Assembly (NCBI RefSeq): GCF_002291445.1
Contig: NZ_CP014137.1
Coordinates: forward strand, 496,001 to 560,000
DNA from: Brenneria goodwinii
GTDB lineage: Bacteria > Pseudomonadota > Gammaproteobacteria > Enterobacterales > Enterobacteriaceae
Length of the DNA stretch: 64,000 nt
Direction: 5' to 3'
The notes beneath the pieces are model-generated. The model saw nothing but the letters and a program-made list of their open reading frames with translations. It did not search any database and had not been told where the DNA came from. Shown here one piece after another: positions 16,470 to 25,735 of the stretch. How positions within the stretch are numbered: position 1 is the stretch's first letter; each line of letters starts with the position of its first letter. Both the position numbers and the translations under genes were made by a program.

Positions 16470-18449
16470 ATGTTCAAACGTATCCTGTCCGCCCTGCGCG
16501 GCAAAAAAAATAGTGCGCATGCCGCCGTTTCCGAGCACGCCAATGAGGCGGAACCCGCGGCCGCTAATGACGAACCGATTGTCGCCTATGACGCTTACGG
16601 GCGGGAAATGCATATTACTCGCGACGAGTGGCACGACAAGATCTTCCTGCCGACTTTACAGCAAAAGTGGGACAACGCTGGCGAGCTCTATAATGCGATC
16701 CTATCAGGCTTGAACGACGGTTTTGCCGCCGATTTGATACCGGCCGCCGAACGTCTCGTTGAGATTGACGATATTCCCGAGCGCAGCCATGTCATCCTGG
16801 GTATTGTGCTGATGAAAAATGGCCGCCTTGATGACGCCGAGCGCGCGCTGCGTGCGGGCATTGAAAAATCAGGCGCGACTGGAACCCTGTTGACGAATTT
16901 GGCTAAGGTATTTGCCGAGCGTGGTGAAGACGCTCGCGCGGATGAAACGCTTTGGCAGGCGATGCAGGCCGATCCGAATCAAGACAATGGATTGCTCTGG
17001 TGGGCGGCCATTCAACAGGAGCGCGAAGGCGAAGCAGGCTATCTAACGGCCCTGCGCACGGTAGCGGCTTTGCCCGGCAGTTGGCGAGCGCAACTGTGGC
17101 TGGCGCGCCATCACCTGGAACACAAGGACGTTGGGGCAGCCCGGGCTTTATATGCCGAAGTGCTGACCGGCGGTATGTTTGACGATAGCGCGTTGATGAT
17201 GATTTCCGGCGACCTCGGCAATAATGGCCAGATTCCGCTGATCGTCGAACTTGTCGCGCCGGTTTACGACGAGCACCGGCATGACCCTATGACTGGTATC
17301 AACGTGCTGCGCGCCTACCAGGAGCTCGGCAACGCCGAGGAAGGCGAAAAGCTGCTTGCACGCATGTATTCGCTGGGGTTCGCTCCAATCAAACAGCATC
17401 TTGATGGGTTCGCTCAGGTCTTTCAGGAGATGCGTAACCAGGCCGAACAGGGGATTCCAACCGATCCGGACAAGCTGAAGATCAGTACGTTGGCGCTAAC
17501 CCAGCCGATCTGGCATTACGGCTTGCGTAAGGCCGATTGGTTGTTTAAACAAAAGCCTGAGAGCGCGCCAAAAATAGGTTTCTTTGCGCTTTCAAAAATT
17601 GCGGACGGCGCACCACGCTCCGAATCGCAGCGTGAAGACGATCTTGGTCGTCTGACGCGCGCTATTCCTCTCTATATTGCCGAAGCGGCCCACTATTGGA
17701 GTGAGCACGCGACAAATTGCTATATCTCAGTCGCAGAGGGCGTCGGTCCGGTGGTATCGGCAGGCGAAGTCGATGGCAACGCGCTTTTCGATATAGTGCC
17801 GCCGGAGATGACCTATTTTGTCACCGGTGAAATTGGCTGTACTGGTGAAGACGATCGGCGGCAATGGCAAATATCGTTAAGTCTCTGGAACTGCGCCAGC
17901 CGAACAAAACAGGCGTCGGAAAGCGGCAACGCAATCCATTCAGAGCTTGGCGATTTGGTGCTGAACCTTGAGCAACGCTTGCTCGCCCACATTGGCCTGA
18001 CCCGTGAACAGCCCTTGGATGCGTTCTACTTGCGTCCCTCCGTCGAGGCGATGCCAATTTATCTGACGGCATTGGGTCAGGCTTTCATGCTGACGCTGGC
18101 CGCCAATAAACGGATATCCCGCTCCTCAATGTGGGGTGAAAGGGCGATGCTGGATTGGCCGCTTAATATGGCTTTACATTGGCCTCAGGCGGAAGTGCCT
18201 AAGCTGATGTACCTCTCCGGGCTGGGTAAAGCTTTCGACTATCAGTCTGATGCGCTTGCCGAATATAAGGAGCGAAGCCTGGGGCTGTTGCGCGAAGCCG
18301 AGGGGGCGAACAGCGCCGCGACCCGACTGGCGCCGCTCATATGGAAAATCTTCGCTATGCACGAAGAGTTCAATGCTCATCGTCAGAGTTTGCCGGCTGA
18401 TTCAAGCTCGGCATATCTAGCGTGGCTGGCGCGCGTGGCGGAAAAATAA
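16470..18449 (+). CDS. Large tetratricopeptide-repeat protein, unknown function
   Basis: A 659-residue soluble protein. Residues about 75-330 show helical pairs of TPR type (e.g. SHVILGIVLMKNGRLDDAERALRAGIEKSGATGTLLTNLAKVFAERGEDARADETLWQAMQADP, spread over two repeats). The C-terminal half (about 340-640) is a separate domain of unknown fold with many Trp and Glu residues. There is no signal peptide. I chose the ATG giving MFKRILSALRGKKN; an upstream in-frame start adds a hydrophobic stretch without a ribosome site. TPRs mediate protein contacts, but I cannot name a partner. It stands alone. Confidence 0.75.
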   Translation: MFKRILSALRGKKNSAHAAVSEHANEAEPAAANDEPIVAYDAYGREMHITRDEWHDKIFLPTLQQKWDNAGELYNAILSGLNDGFAADLIPAAERLVEIDDIPERSHVILGIVLMKNGRLDDAERALRAGIEKSGATGTLLTNLAKVFAERGEDARADETLWQAMQADPNQDNGLLWWAAIQQEREGEAGYLTALRTVAALPGSWRAQLWLARHHLEHKDVGAARALYAEVLTGGMFDDSALMMISGDLGNNGQIPLIVELVAPVYDEHRHDPMTGINVLRAYQELGNAEEGEKLLARMYSLGFAPIKQHLDGFAQVFQEMRNQAEQGIPTDPDKLKISTLALTQPIWHYGLRKADWLFKQKPESAPKIGFFALSKIADGAPRSESQREDDLGRLTRAIPLYIAEAAHYWSEHATNCYISVAEGVGPVVSAGEVDGNALFDIVPPEMTYFVTGEIGCTGEDDRRQWQISLSLWNCASRTKQASESGNAIHSELGDLVLNLEQRLLAHIGLTREQPLDAFYLRPSVEAMPIYLTALGQAFMLTLAANKRISRSSMWGERAMLDWPLNMALHWPQAEVPKLMYLSGLGKAFDYQSDALAEYKERSLGLLREAEGANSAATRLAPLIWKIFAMHEEFNAHRQSLPADSSSAYLAWLARVAEK

Positions 18450-18542
18450 AAACGCCAGGATTGTAGCTCTGTAAGAGCGACTAACCAATACTACACAGTT
18501 ATGGCAGAACTGAGTAAATGGAGCGCACTCACGGAAATAGAG

Positions 18543-19304
18543 TTACACGGCAACCTGTATGATGTTCAGAAATTCTTCAAGCCGCTGTAGCGCGGGGGCT
18601 GGGGCTCTGTTATCCGTCACCAGATGATCCAGTTCGTTCCATTCGCTGAATTTGAACAGGCCCGCAATATCAAATTTGGTACTGTCGCTGACAACCACTC
18701 TGACTTTGGCGCAGTCAACCATTGCCTTTTTCAATTCGGCTTCTTCGTAGGATACGGTACAAGGGCCTGTCGTGCCGGAGAATCCGTCTGTTCCCAGAAA
18801 AGCAACGTCTGCTCGTATGCTGTTGATCCCGCTGACTCCCCAGGTTCCTACCGCGCCCATACTGGTGCTTCTTAATTTGCCACCCAGCAGATAGACGTCG
18901 TTGCTGCTGGAAGCCAAAATCTGCGCGCTGGTTAGCGAATTGGTGAAGATCTTCAGCGCAAGCAGTCGGGCAAGGCTGTATACGGTACTGCCCGTGTCCA
19001 ACACCACCACGCCGCTTTCGGGAACAAGTTCCAGTGCTGCCTGGGCCAGCTTGTTCTTTATTTCCGTATTTTCATTATTTTTTTTATCAAACGGTCGTTC
19101 TATATCCAGAAAATTGCTGATGGGAATCGCCCGCCCATGATTTTTTTTGACAATCCCTTGCTTCTCCAGCTCGATTAGATCCTTGCGGATGGTTTCCGTT
19201 GACACGTTAAAGCGCTCGGCCAGAACGCCAACGCGGACACTGCCTTCCGTGATCAGCACTTCAGCCAGATGATTACGTCTTTCCTGGGCGGAACTTAGCG
19301 GCAT
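18543..19304 (-). CDS. DeoR-family transcriptional repressor
   Basis: A 253-residue regulator with an N-terminal winged helix (ERRNHLAEVLITEGSVRVGVLAERFNVSTETIRKDL within residues 7-45) and the DeoR sensor domain (DTGSTVYSLARLLA, then SLTSAQILASSSNDVYLLGGKLR and LGTDGFSGTTGPCTVSYEEAELKKAM). The sensor normally binds a phosphorylated sugar. Start chosen at the ATG after AAGGAAT; a longer frame extends upstream without support. It is divergent from a broken hexulose-phosphate synthase gene and a nucleotidase gene, so it probably once controlled a sugar-phosphate operon whose other genes are gone. Confidence 0.87.
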   Translation of the reverse strand: MPLSSAQERRNHLAEVLITEGSVRVGVLAERFNVSTETIRKDLIELEKQGIVKKNHGRAIPISNFLDIERPFDKKNNENTEIKNKLAQAALELVPESGVVVLDTGSTVYSLARLLALKIFTNSLTSAQILASSSNDVYLLGGKLRSTSMGAVGTWGVSGINSIRADVAFLGTDGFSGTTGPCTVSYEEAELKKAMVDCAKVRVVVSDSTKFDIAGLFKFSEWNELDHLVTDNRAPAPALQRLEEFLNIIQVAV

Positions 19305-19588
19305 GCCGATATTCCTTATTCCTATTCTCTGCAAATACTCGATGGCATGCAGACCTCTGGGTTTCGGCCCGGATTTGCCTTTCTGTCCACCATGATAATC
19401 AACCATACCGTTCCGCCGCTACCCGTCGCCAGGTAATCATTGGCGTTCACCCCAGGTTTGTGATCCTGTCCGGATTTTGTATTTTGGAATTTGACAACCA
19501 TAATCGCAATAAATATGTTGTGATTGTGCTGATATTCGCAATTAATAATATTGTAAATATCAAAATATCGCAAAAAATGTTCAAGTAA
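19305..19588. promoter_or_regulatory. Divergent promoter region of the DeoR gene
   Basis: A 284-base spacer, strongly A/T-rich towards its right end (about 19490-19585), with repeated GATATTCGCAA and AATATCGCAAA motifs at about 19540 and 19560. Short direct repeats of this type next to a DeoR gene are candidate operators. No clear -35/-10 pair stands out. Confidence 0.35.
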
Positions 19589-19822
19589 ATGAGAATACAA
19601 CTGGCATTGGATGATATTTCACGGAATGACGCGCTGGCGTTGCTGGATAACGTTCACCCGTACATCGATATCGTTGAGGTGGGGACGCCTTTCATTATTC
19701 AGGAACAAATTACTCGGGATGGTCTCAGCAAGACCTTACAGCCTTATACGGGGCTGTCCGCAGCGCACCCGTTACTGAAGTTGAGTGAATATAGTTATGC
19801 CGAACTCAAAAGTGATGCCTGA
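19589..19822 (+). pseudogene. N-terminal remnant of hexulose-6-phosphate synthase / keto-gulonate-6-P decarboxylase
   Basis: The first 45 or so residues (MRIQLALDDISRNDALALL, then DIVEVGTPFIIQEQ) match the start of the HPS/KGPDC (UlaD, SgbH) family, which are about 210 residues long. After that the frame runs into unrelated sequence and stops at 77 residues. The (beta/alpha)8 barrel cannot form, so this is a remnant left by a deletion of about 130 or more codons. Position after a divergent DeoR gene suits a former pentose- or ascorbate-type pathway. Confidence 0.75.
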
Positions 19823-19845
19823 TGGCGTTTACCACAGGAGGAAAA

Positions 19846-20367
19846 ATGGCGCGGATCGCGGTCGATATGGATGAAGTCATCGCAGACTTCAATGTGAAGA
19901 TGGTGGCGGTTTTTAATCGTCGTTTCGGTGAAACATTAACGTTGGAACAGCTGAAGGGTCATACTATTCAACAACTACGGCCGGATCTGCACGAAGAAAT
20001 TAACCAGATGATCGGAGAGCCCGATTTCTTCGGTGATTTGCCGGTAATACAAGGTAGTCAGGAAACGCTTAGGCTACTGGTTCTGAAACATGATGTTTTC
20101 ATCACAACGGCAGCGATGGAATTTCCTTGGTCATTTAATGCGAAATTCCACTGGCTCAGAGAGCACTTTCCTTTTGTTGATCCCCTACACATTGTTTTTT
20201 GCGGCTACAAGGGAATTTTACACGCGGATTATCTGATAGATGATAATGCCCGGCATTTCGTCGATTTTACCGGGGAAGGTATTTTATTTTCCGCCCCGCA
20301 CAATATTTATGTAACGGGATGTCGGCGCGTGAATAACTGGAATGATGTCGCTGAACTGTTTTTGTAA
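19846..20367 (+). CDS. 5'(3')-deoxyribonucleotidase (NT5C type)
   Basis: A 173-residue HAD-superfamily phosphatase. The nucleophile motif DMDEVIADF is at residues 6-14 (Asp6 and Asp8), ITTAAMEFPWSFNAKFHWL carries the motif II Thr, and the closing DYLIDDNARHF supplies the motif IV aspartates. It matches the small 5'-nucleotidase family (mitochondrial dNT and bacterial YorS-like). It would dephosphorylate deoxynucleoside monophosphates. A strong AGGAGG precedes the ATG. It is transcribed behind the broken HPS gene, from which it is only 23 bases away. Confidence 0.85.
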   Translation: MARIAVDMDEVIADFNVKMVAVFNRRFGETLTLEQLKGHTIQQLRPDLHEEINQMIGEPDFFGDLPVIQGSQETLRLLVLKHDVFITTAAMEFPWSFNAKFHWLREHFPFVDPLHIVFCGYKGILHADYLIDDNARHFVDFTGEGILFSAPHNIYVTGCRRVNNWNDVAELFL

Positions 20368-20507
20368 TGGCAATTAATCAGTTAATCATGCTCACGCTAT
20401 GGAGCGGCTTTTTGGACCGTAAGGCGCTGGCTGAAAATAACGGGCAGAAATGTTATGCGGATTAGAATGCGCGTCCCCGTACGCTCTTCGAAATAACGGC
20501 CGAAAGG

Positions 20508-20676
20508 CAAGATTGCAGCAACAAGCCCGGCGCGTATTCGCGCAGGCGCTTGACTAGCGGGGGTTGGCACCCCGCCAGCATCGCATAGTCGTTGGCGAGA
20601 ATGCGGCAGGCGCGCGTGCTGGCGGCGGGATCAAAAGCATCGAGTGGGGCGAAGGTTCAGGCAAGTTCGTCGAGCA
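20508..20676 (-). pseudogene. Internal fragment of a LysR-family regulator
   Basis: Read leftward, one frame gives LDELA-stop-TFAPLDAFDPAAS, then TRACRILANDYAMLAG and LVKRLREYAPGLLLQSCL. This is the linker and the first strand/helix of a NodD-type LysR effector domain (compare FDPA...RIAASDY). There is an internal TGA, no helix-turn-helix and no downstream domain. It is a fragment only. The flanking 20368-20507 and 20677-20711 contain nothing recognisable. Confidence 0.6.
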
Positions 20677-20711
20677 ATTTTAGCTGATGCTTTACCGGTT
20701 GCCTCAATGTT

Positions 20712-21299
20712 TCACGGCGCCGACGCCAAGCGTCGGGCGGCCTCGACGACGGAGGCGCGGCGCCTGGTATGTTCTTCAGCATCGTCGCGGCCAGTGAACA
20801 TCCGCGCCACTTGCGGCACCGCCGACCACCAACCCGCCAAGGCCAGTATCAGAAACGCCAGGTGATCCGGTTCCAGCGCGTGCGTGACCGTTCCCTGGCG
20901 TTGCCCGTCAGCCACGGCCTGGATCTTATAGCCGTAGTACTCGCGCCGTAGCGCTTCATCGGGCACCTCGCCATCGAAGGTCAAACCTTCCCAGCGCATT
21001 AGCCGGCTCAGTTCGGGATGTTCGCAATGATAGTCGTAAACGCGGCCAGCGTATTCACCGATGTCCTCGGCGGAGAAGGATGTGACCGGCACCGCCTGTG
21101 CGACCTTCGCCAGTTCGCTGCGCAGCACGGTGGTAAACAGTTCACGCTTGTCGCCGAAGTAGTTGTAGATACGCTCCTTGTTCGCCCCTGCCGACTTGGC
21201 GATCTTCTCGACCGTGGTGCCATCGGGTCCAAGGCGGGCGAACTCGATCACCGCGGCTTCCAGAATCCTGCGTTTCGTCCCTTCGGTATCCCAGGCCAT
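20712..21299 (-). CDS. TetR-family transcriptional regulator
   Basis: A 195-residue TetR/AcrR protein with the N-terminal helix-turn-helix (KRRILEAAVIEFARLGPDG, then TTVEKIAKSAGANKERIYNYFGDKRELF) and a C-terminal ligand-binding domain of TetR_C type (PDHLAFLILALAGWWSAVPQVARMF). It looks intact, unlike almost everything around it. It is divergent from an SDR remnant, so the enzyme it controlled has probably been lost. Confidence 0.88.
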   Translation of the reverse strand: MAWDTEGTKRRILEAAVIEFARLGPDGTTVEKIAKSAGANKERIYNYFGDKRELFTTVLRSELAKVAQAVPVTSFSAEDIGEYAGRVYDYHCEHPELSRLMRWEGLTFDGEVPDEALRREYYGYKIQAVADGQRQGTVTHALEPDHLAFLILALAGWWSAVPQVARMFTGRDDAEEHTRRRASVVEAARRLASAP

Positions 21300-21394
21300 C
21301 GTCTGCGTCTTTTCCTCACTGGTTCTTGGTTGTACTTACCGATGAATCATACTATAGTAAATTCCAACCATGCAGTTGGAGTTAATGGAATCTG

Positions 21395-21552
21395 ATGATG
21401 AAGCACACCATTCTCATTTGCGGCCACGGCCCTGGCATCTCGCATACGGTCGCCCGCCGCCCCGGAAATCGTCCGCATGCCCGCATCCGGCGATCGCATG
21501 GCGGCACTGGACTGGGTGTGGCGTCGTCTTTATGACAGCAACGCGCAGCCGT
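21395..21552 (+). pseudogene. Remnant of a short-chain dehydrogenase gene
   Basis: The start MMKHTILICGHGPGISHTVARR is the Rossmann glycine motif of an SDR (GxGxxG/GHGPGIS). After about 22 codons the frame is lost. A second frame then gives APEIVRMPASGDRMAALDW and VWRRLYDSNAQP before a stop, which looks like the tail of another or the same protein. A full SDR has about 240 residues, so most of the gene is deleted. The promoter side faces the TetR gene. Confidence 0.55.
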
Positions 21553-21609
21553 GAGCTTCAAGAACAACGTCGACAGGGGAGAACGGCTGCTTCCGCTCTC
21601 TATTCGGGG

Positions 21610-22086
21610 TTATGCCGTGCGCCGCGACCAGGCGGCGAGAATTATCCGCTCCGACTGGTCGAGGTAGCTCGCCAGCGCGTCGGCGGATTCCGCAGCTTTA
21701 TCCGATTCAATCAGCGTCAGAATATGGGCGTTCATTTCGATGTAGGGCACATGCAGGTGTTCGGGGTCGTCCAGCAGGTCGAACGCCAATCGCAGCTCGG
21801 CGGAGACATGGCGGTAGAAGGTGTTGAGCCGCTGGCTGTCGGCCAATTCGACGATGGCGGTGTGAAACGCCATGTTGGCGGTGCCGATGCCCATCCAGTC
21901 GCGGCGTTGACGGCAGACGCGCGCCTGTTCCACCGCCTGGCGCATTTTTTCCACCGCCGGATGCATGGGATAAGACCGGGCCAGCGCCTGGCACTCCACC
22001 AGACGTCGCACCCGGTAGATATCCACGATGGTGGCCATGTCCGGCGTGGCGACAAATACCCCGCGGTTCGGCTCATGTTTCAGCAA
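21610..22086 (-). pseudogene. GntR-family regulator lacking its DNA-binding domain (FCD domain only)
   Basis: The 158-residue frame is a complete FCD ligand-binding domain (VRRLVECQALARSY, HTAIVELADSQRLNTFYRHV, then YLDQSERIILAAW), with the end of the winged-helix wing still visible at its start (HEPNRGVFVA). The roughly 60 upstream residues forming the helix-turn-helix are absent. The frame ends abruptly where the opposite-strand M14 peptidase fragment begins. It cannot bind DNA on its own. Confidence 0.8.
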
Positions 22087-23146
22087 TGAAGATCTCTATT
22101 TCTCGCTGCTGGAGTTTTTCCAGAAGAAATCGGGCAGGCCGCTCGGCGACCGTGGTTTACGGCCTGGTCAAATCGTGCCGGAAATCGTCAAAAGCGAAGG
22201 AGATGTGTCGGTCTGCGTCGCTGTCCGGCCGCTAACCACCGCCTTTTTTGACGGCGCCGACCAGTCGATCGATAAGGCGGTTGAACCGCCCGCGGCGCGG
22301 CAGATCGTACAACTGCTGGCCGAGATCGGCGGGGAAGCGTTCCATGCCCGCTCACGATCGGGCCGGGTGTCGTCGGCGCGCTATATCGCCGGCAGTGACG
22401 CCGCGGTCATGATTAGCGGCGGTCAGCATCCGAACGAAACAACCGGCATCGTTGGCGCAATTCGCGCCGCCCGCAAACTGGCGGAAAAACCCGGCGCGCA
22501 TTTCACCATCTCGCCGCTTGAGAATCCGGATGGATATGCGCTGCATCAGCGCCTGCGCATCGATAATCCGCGCCATATGCACCACGCCGCCCGTTATACG
22601 GCTCTCGGCGACGATTTGGAGTACCGCACCCGCGAGAATGCCGGCGTCTATCTCAACGAGAAGGAAATACGTTTCAAGGCGCAGGCATTGAGCGGCGCGA
22701 AGCTGCATGTCAATCTGCACGGCTATCCCTCGCACGAATGGACGCGTCCGCTATCAGGTTATGTGCCGCACAATTTCGCCATGTGGACCCTGCCTAAGGG
22801 CTTCTTTTTGGTCGTTCGGCACCACCAGGGGTGGGAACAGCAGGCTGAAATGCTATTGGACCGTTTGACGCGTCATCTGAGCGCGATCCCCGGACTTCTC
22901 GACTACAATAATCGGCAGATTGCCCTTTACGAAATTCATGCCGGCGAAACCGGTTTCCAAATTGTCAATGGCTTCCCCTGTTTGTGCTCCGTGGATGACC
23001 GGCATGATGTGCCCATGACGCTGATCACCGAGTATCCGGACGAAACGATTTACGGCGAGGATTTCATCGCCGGGCATACCGTACAGATGGAAACCGTCGT
23101 GGCGGCCTATAAGATATGGCAGACGCTGCAGGCGCATATCGCCTGA
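22084..23146 (+). pseudogene. M14-family metallocarboxypeptidase, N-terminally truncated
   Basis: About 354 residues remain, beginning NEDLYFSLLEFFQKKSGRPL with no native start codon. The zinc motif region is present (GGQHPNETTG, with the HxxE pair), as are NPDGYALHQRL and a later HVNLHGYPSHEW that may supply the third ligand. Related M14 proteins are usually nearer 570 residues, so roughly the first 200 are missing. An in-frame ATG exists only within sequence antisense to the GntR gene. Deletion of the divergent promoter region has removed the 5' ends of both genes. The next 270 bases (23147-23412) show no gene. Confidence 0.75.
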
Positions 23147-23412
23147 ACTGAAACGTTTTGCCGTGAGCCGGCCGATTACGCCGTCCCTTGGCCGCGTTGC
23201 GAATAAGGAACACGTACCCGGCCTGCCGGCACAGGATCTTAATCACCGAATATGGCGTATGCCGATCAAAATAAGCCCGCATAATACAACTTGGCTGAAT
23301 GGCGGCGAAATGTCTTAAAGGCCTTAATAAGTTTAGGTGAAAAAGATATTTCCCCCCGCGGTTGCCGCTCGATTATTGTCAGAACACCCATTGGTTCGCA
23401 ACGAGCAGGCAA

Positions 23413-24084
23413 ATGAGAAACGTCATCCCTAACAGATTGATCAAGCACGTCATTTTGCTGATGGCTGGCGCGTCACTATTGCTGTCGGCTTCCTTGGCAT
23501 GGGCGGAAGGGCGGATTCGTATTGCTTACCAGTTTGGCATTAATGAATTGATGCTGCATGTCGCCAAGGATCAGCGACTGATAGAGAAGCGCGGCGAGGC
23601 GCAAGGGCTGAAAATCGACGTAGAGTGGGTGCAGCTTGCCGGCGGTTCGGAGGTCAGCGCGCATTTCGCTAACGCGCCTTTTCAGAACGAAGCGTTGAAA
23701 CATCCCAATATTCATAAAGTTGTTGATTCATATGAGCTGTTTGGCGGCCCGCAGACCGGCATCGTGGTGATGGGCACGCAGAAATTTCATGATGAAAATC
23801 CTCAAACCTATATGGCCTTTCTGCATGCGCTGGAAGATGCGGCAGCGATCGTCAATTCCGATCGCAGCGCGGCCGCGTCGGCCTATCTGCGCAGTACCGG
23901 CTCCCGGCTCTCTCTTGCGCTGGTAGAAGAGGTGGTTGCAGATCCGAGCGTGACTTTTACCGTGGTGCCGGAAAACTCGCTGAAGCTGTTGCAGTTTTTA
24001 CACCGGGTAGGGCAGATAAAACATAAGCCGAAATCCTGGCGTGATTACTTTTTTCCTGAAATCCACGACAGAGACGGCAGCTGA
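23413..24084 (+). pseudogene. ABC transporter substrate-binding protein (SsuA/NMT1 type) with internal deletion
   Basis: A 223-residue frame with an intact signal peptide (ends SLAWA) and mature start RIRIAYQFGINELML. Near residue 80, WVQLAGGSEV is joined directly to SAHFANAPFQNEALKHPNI. In full-length relatives (about 330 residues) these segments are roughly 100 residues apart, both near a GG-S/T-E motif, so an in-frame deletion between short similar sequences is likely. The C-terminal half (VVADPSVTFTVVPENSLKLL, then FLHRVGQIKHKPKSW) is normal. No permease or ATPase gene remains nearby. Confidence 0.8.
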
Positions 24085-24137
24085 TTCCCGATGTCGCGTT
24101 AACGCCCGTTTTCATCACTCCGCTTTGTCGCAACGCC

Positions 24138-24452
24138 ATGATGAAGAGATCCGCCGCTATGCCATTCCAGGGAAAACCCTATCCGATGTATGAACAAATC
24201 GCCGCCGTATTGAAACGCGAAATCGCCGACATCAGCATCAGCCTGGTGCCGGCTAATCATAGGTACGCGACGCTGCTGGAATTGAAGCCGGGCACGCCCT
24301 TACTGTCGATGTATCGCACCTCCGGCCTGTCCAATAACCGCATCGCCGAACGTACCCAGTTTCTTATCCGTCCGGATGAGTACGAGTTTGTGTGGCAGGT
24401 CAGCGGGATGACCGCCTCAACGATGCGGCTGGCGCGGATTCGGCAACGTTGA
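24138..24452 (+). pseudogene. GntR/UTRA regulator with internal deletion
   Basis: The frame opens with the first helix of a GntR winged-helix domain (KPYPMYEQIAAVLKREIAD) and then jumps to the end of a UTRA effector domain (LLELKPGTPLLSMYRTSG, then RTQFLIRPDEYEFVWQV). Only 104 residues remain of the usual 240. The join is in frame. It lies directly upstream of the aconitase X genes and probably once regulated them. Confidence 0.75.
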
Positions 24453-24498
24453 CGCCGGTTAGCGATCGCCATTGATATGACATAGAGAGACGCGCGTT

Positions 24499-25734
24499 AT
24501 GGAATTAACCCACGATGAACAGGCCATGCTGAATGGTGAAAGCGGCCCGGTTTTGCAGGATGCGCTGAAGTTACAACTGGCGATTGGCGAGTTCTGGGGC
24601 GCCCGGCGTTTTGTCGCCGTGTCGAATGTACACATGATGGGGGATATTGAAGTATTGGGCGATGCCGGGAAAAACTTTCTTGAACGGGTGGCGGCGAGCG
24701 CGGCAAAAGCCATCTGCCCGACATCAACCAATGCCCGCTGCGTGGATTTCCGTCTGGCCGATCGGTTGCGCCAGGATCCGCGCGAAGTTGCTAAAGAGAC
24801 GCAGGTGATCCGCCTGCTGCGCGATATGGAAATCACCACCGTCGATACCTGCATCAACTATCAAACTATATATCAGCCTCATTTCGGGGAACATATCGCC
24901 TGGGGCGATACCGGCACGGTGATTTACGCCAACTCGGTGCTGGGCGCCCGCAGTAATTTTGAAGCCGGGCCTGCCGCGCTGGCGGCGGCGCTGACCGGAC
25001 GGACGGCGGAATACGGTTTTCATCTTGATGCGCACCGCAAGGGAAACCTGCAGGTGCAGATAGATTTTGCGCCGCAGGATCTGGCCGACTGGGGCGCGAT
25101 CGGCAAAGTGGTGGGCGAAGCGAACCAGAACTATTTCACCGTTCCGGTTTTCACCGGCATTCAGCGCCGGATTTCATCGGATGAACTTAAGCATCTGGGG
25201 GCGTCGCTGGCGTCGTACGGATCGATGGGCATGTACCACATCGTCGGCATTACGCCGGAGGCCAGAACCATCGATGAGGCATTCGGCGGCAACCGGCCGG
25301 CACAGACGATACGCATCACCCGCCAGTGCATCGAGCGCGTCTACGACAGCTATGACGACGGCGGTCAGGCGCTGAATCTGGTGGTTTTTTCCGCCCCGCA
25401 GTTATCCGTGCATGAGATGAAATATTTGGCGGAGCTGTTTCGCGGCCGGCGGGTAAGGGCGGATACCCAGGTATTTATTACCACCAGCAATGGCGTCAGA
25501 AGCCATGCGGGCCAACTCGGCTATCTGCAAACGCTGGAAGAGGCCGGCGTGCTGATTTTGGAGGGCGTATGCTTTTATATCCTGCAAAATCTGCCGCAAA
25601 TGCGTGAACAGAACGGCTGGCACAATATTGTCACCAACTCGGCCAAGCTGGCCAATATCATCAGAGCCCATAAGTTTAATTCCATTTTGCGCCGCACCAG
25701 GGAGTGCGTCGCTATCGCCACCGAGGGCGTTTGA
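24499..25734 (+). CDS. Aconitase X large (catalytic) subunit
   Basis: A 411-residue protein of the AcnX catalytic (DUF521) family. Visible features include SNVHMMGDIEVLG, the PTSTNARCVDF region, the TCINYQT segment, GDTGTVIYANSVLGAR with the GARSNFE motif, and VVFSAPQLSVHEMK. Split AcnX enzymes act as dehydratases: cis-3-hydroxy-L-proline dehydratase and mevalonate-5-phosphate dehydratase are known examples. In proteobacteria the hydroxyproline type is the usual one. The small subunit follows after one base. It appears intact although its upstream regulator and transporter are broken. Confidence 0.88.
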   Translation: MELTHDEQAMLNGESGPVLQDALKLQLAIGEFWGARRFVAVSNVHMMGDIEVLGDAGKNFLERVAASAAKAICPTSTNARCVDFRLADRLRQDPREVAKETQVIRLLRDMEITTVDTCINYQTIYQPHFGEHIAWGDTGTVIYANSVLGARSNFEAGPAALAAALTGRTAEYGFHLDAHRKGNLQVQIDFAPQDLADWGAIGKVVGEANQNYFTVPVFTGIQRRISSDELKHLGASLASYGSMGMYHIVGITPEARTIDEAFGGNRPAQTIRITRQCIERVYDSYDDGGQALNLVVFSAPQLSVHEMKYLAELFRGRRVRADTQVFITTSNGVRSHAGQLGYLQTLEEAGVLILEGVCFYILQNLPQMREQNGWHNIVTNSAKLANIIRAHKFNSILRRTRECVAIATEGV

Positions 25735-25735
25735 G

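Noticed and set aside
21370..22089. A 239-codon plus-strand frame
   Set aside because: It runs through the SDR remnant and antisense to the GntR FCD domain; the product is Arg/His/Pro-rich and unlike any protein family.
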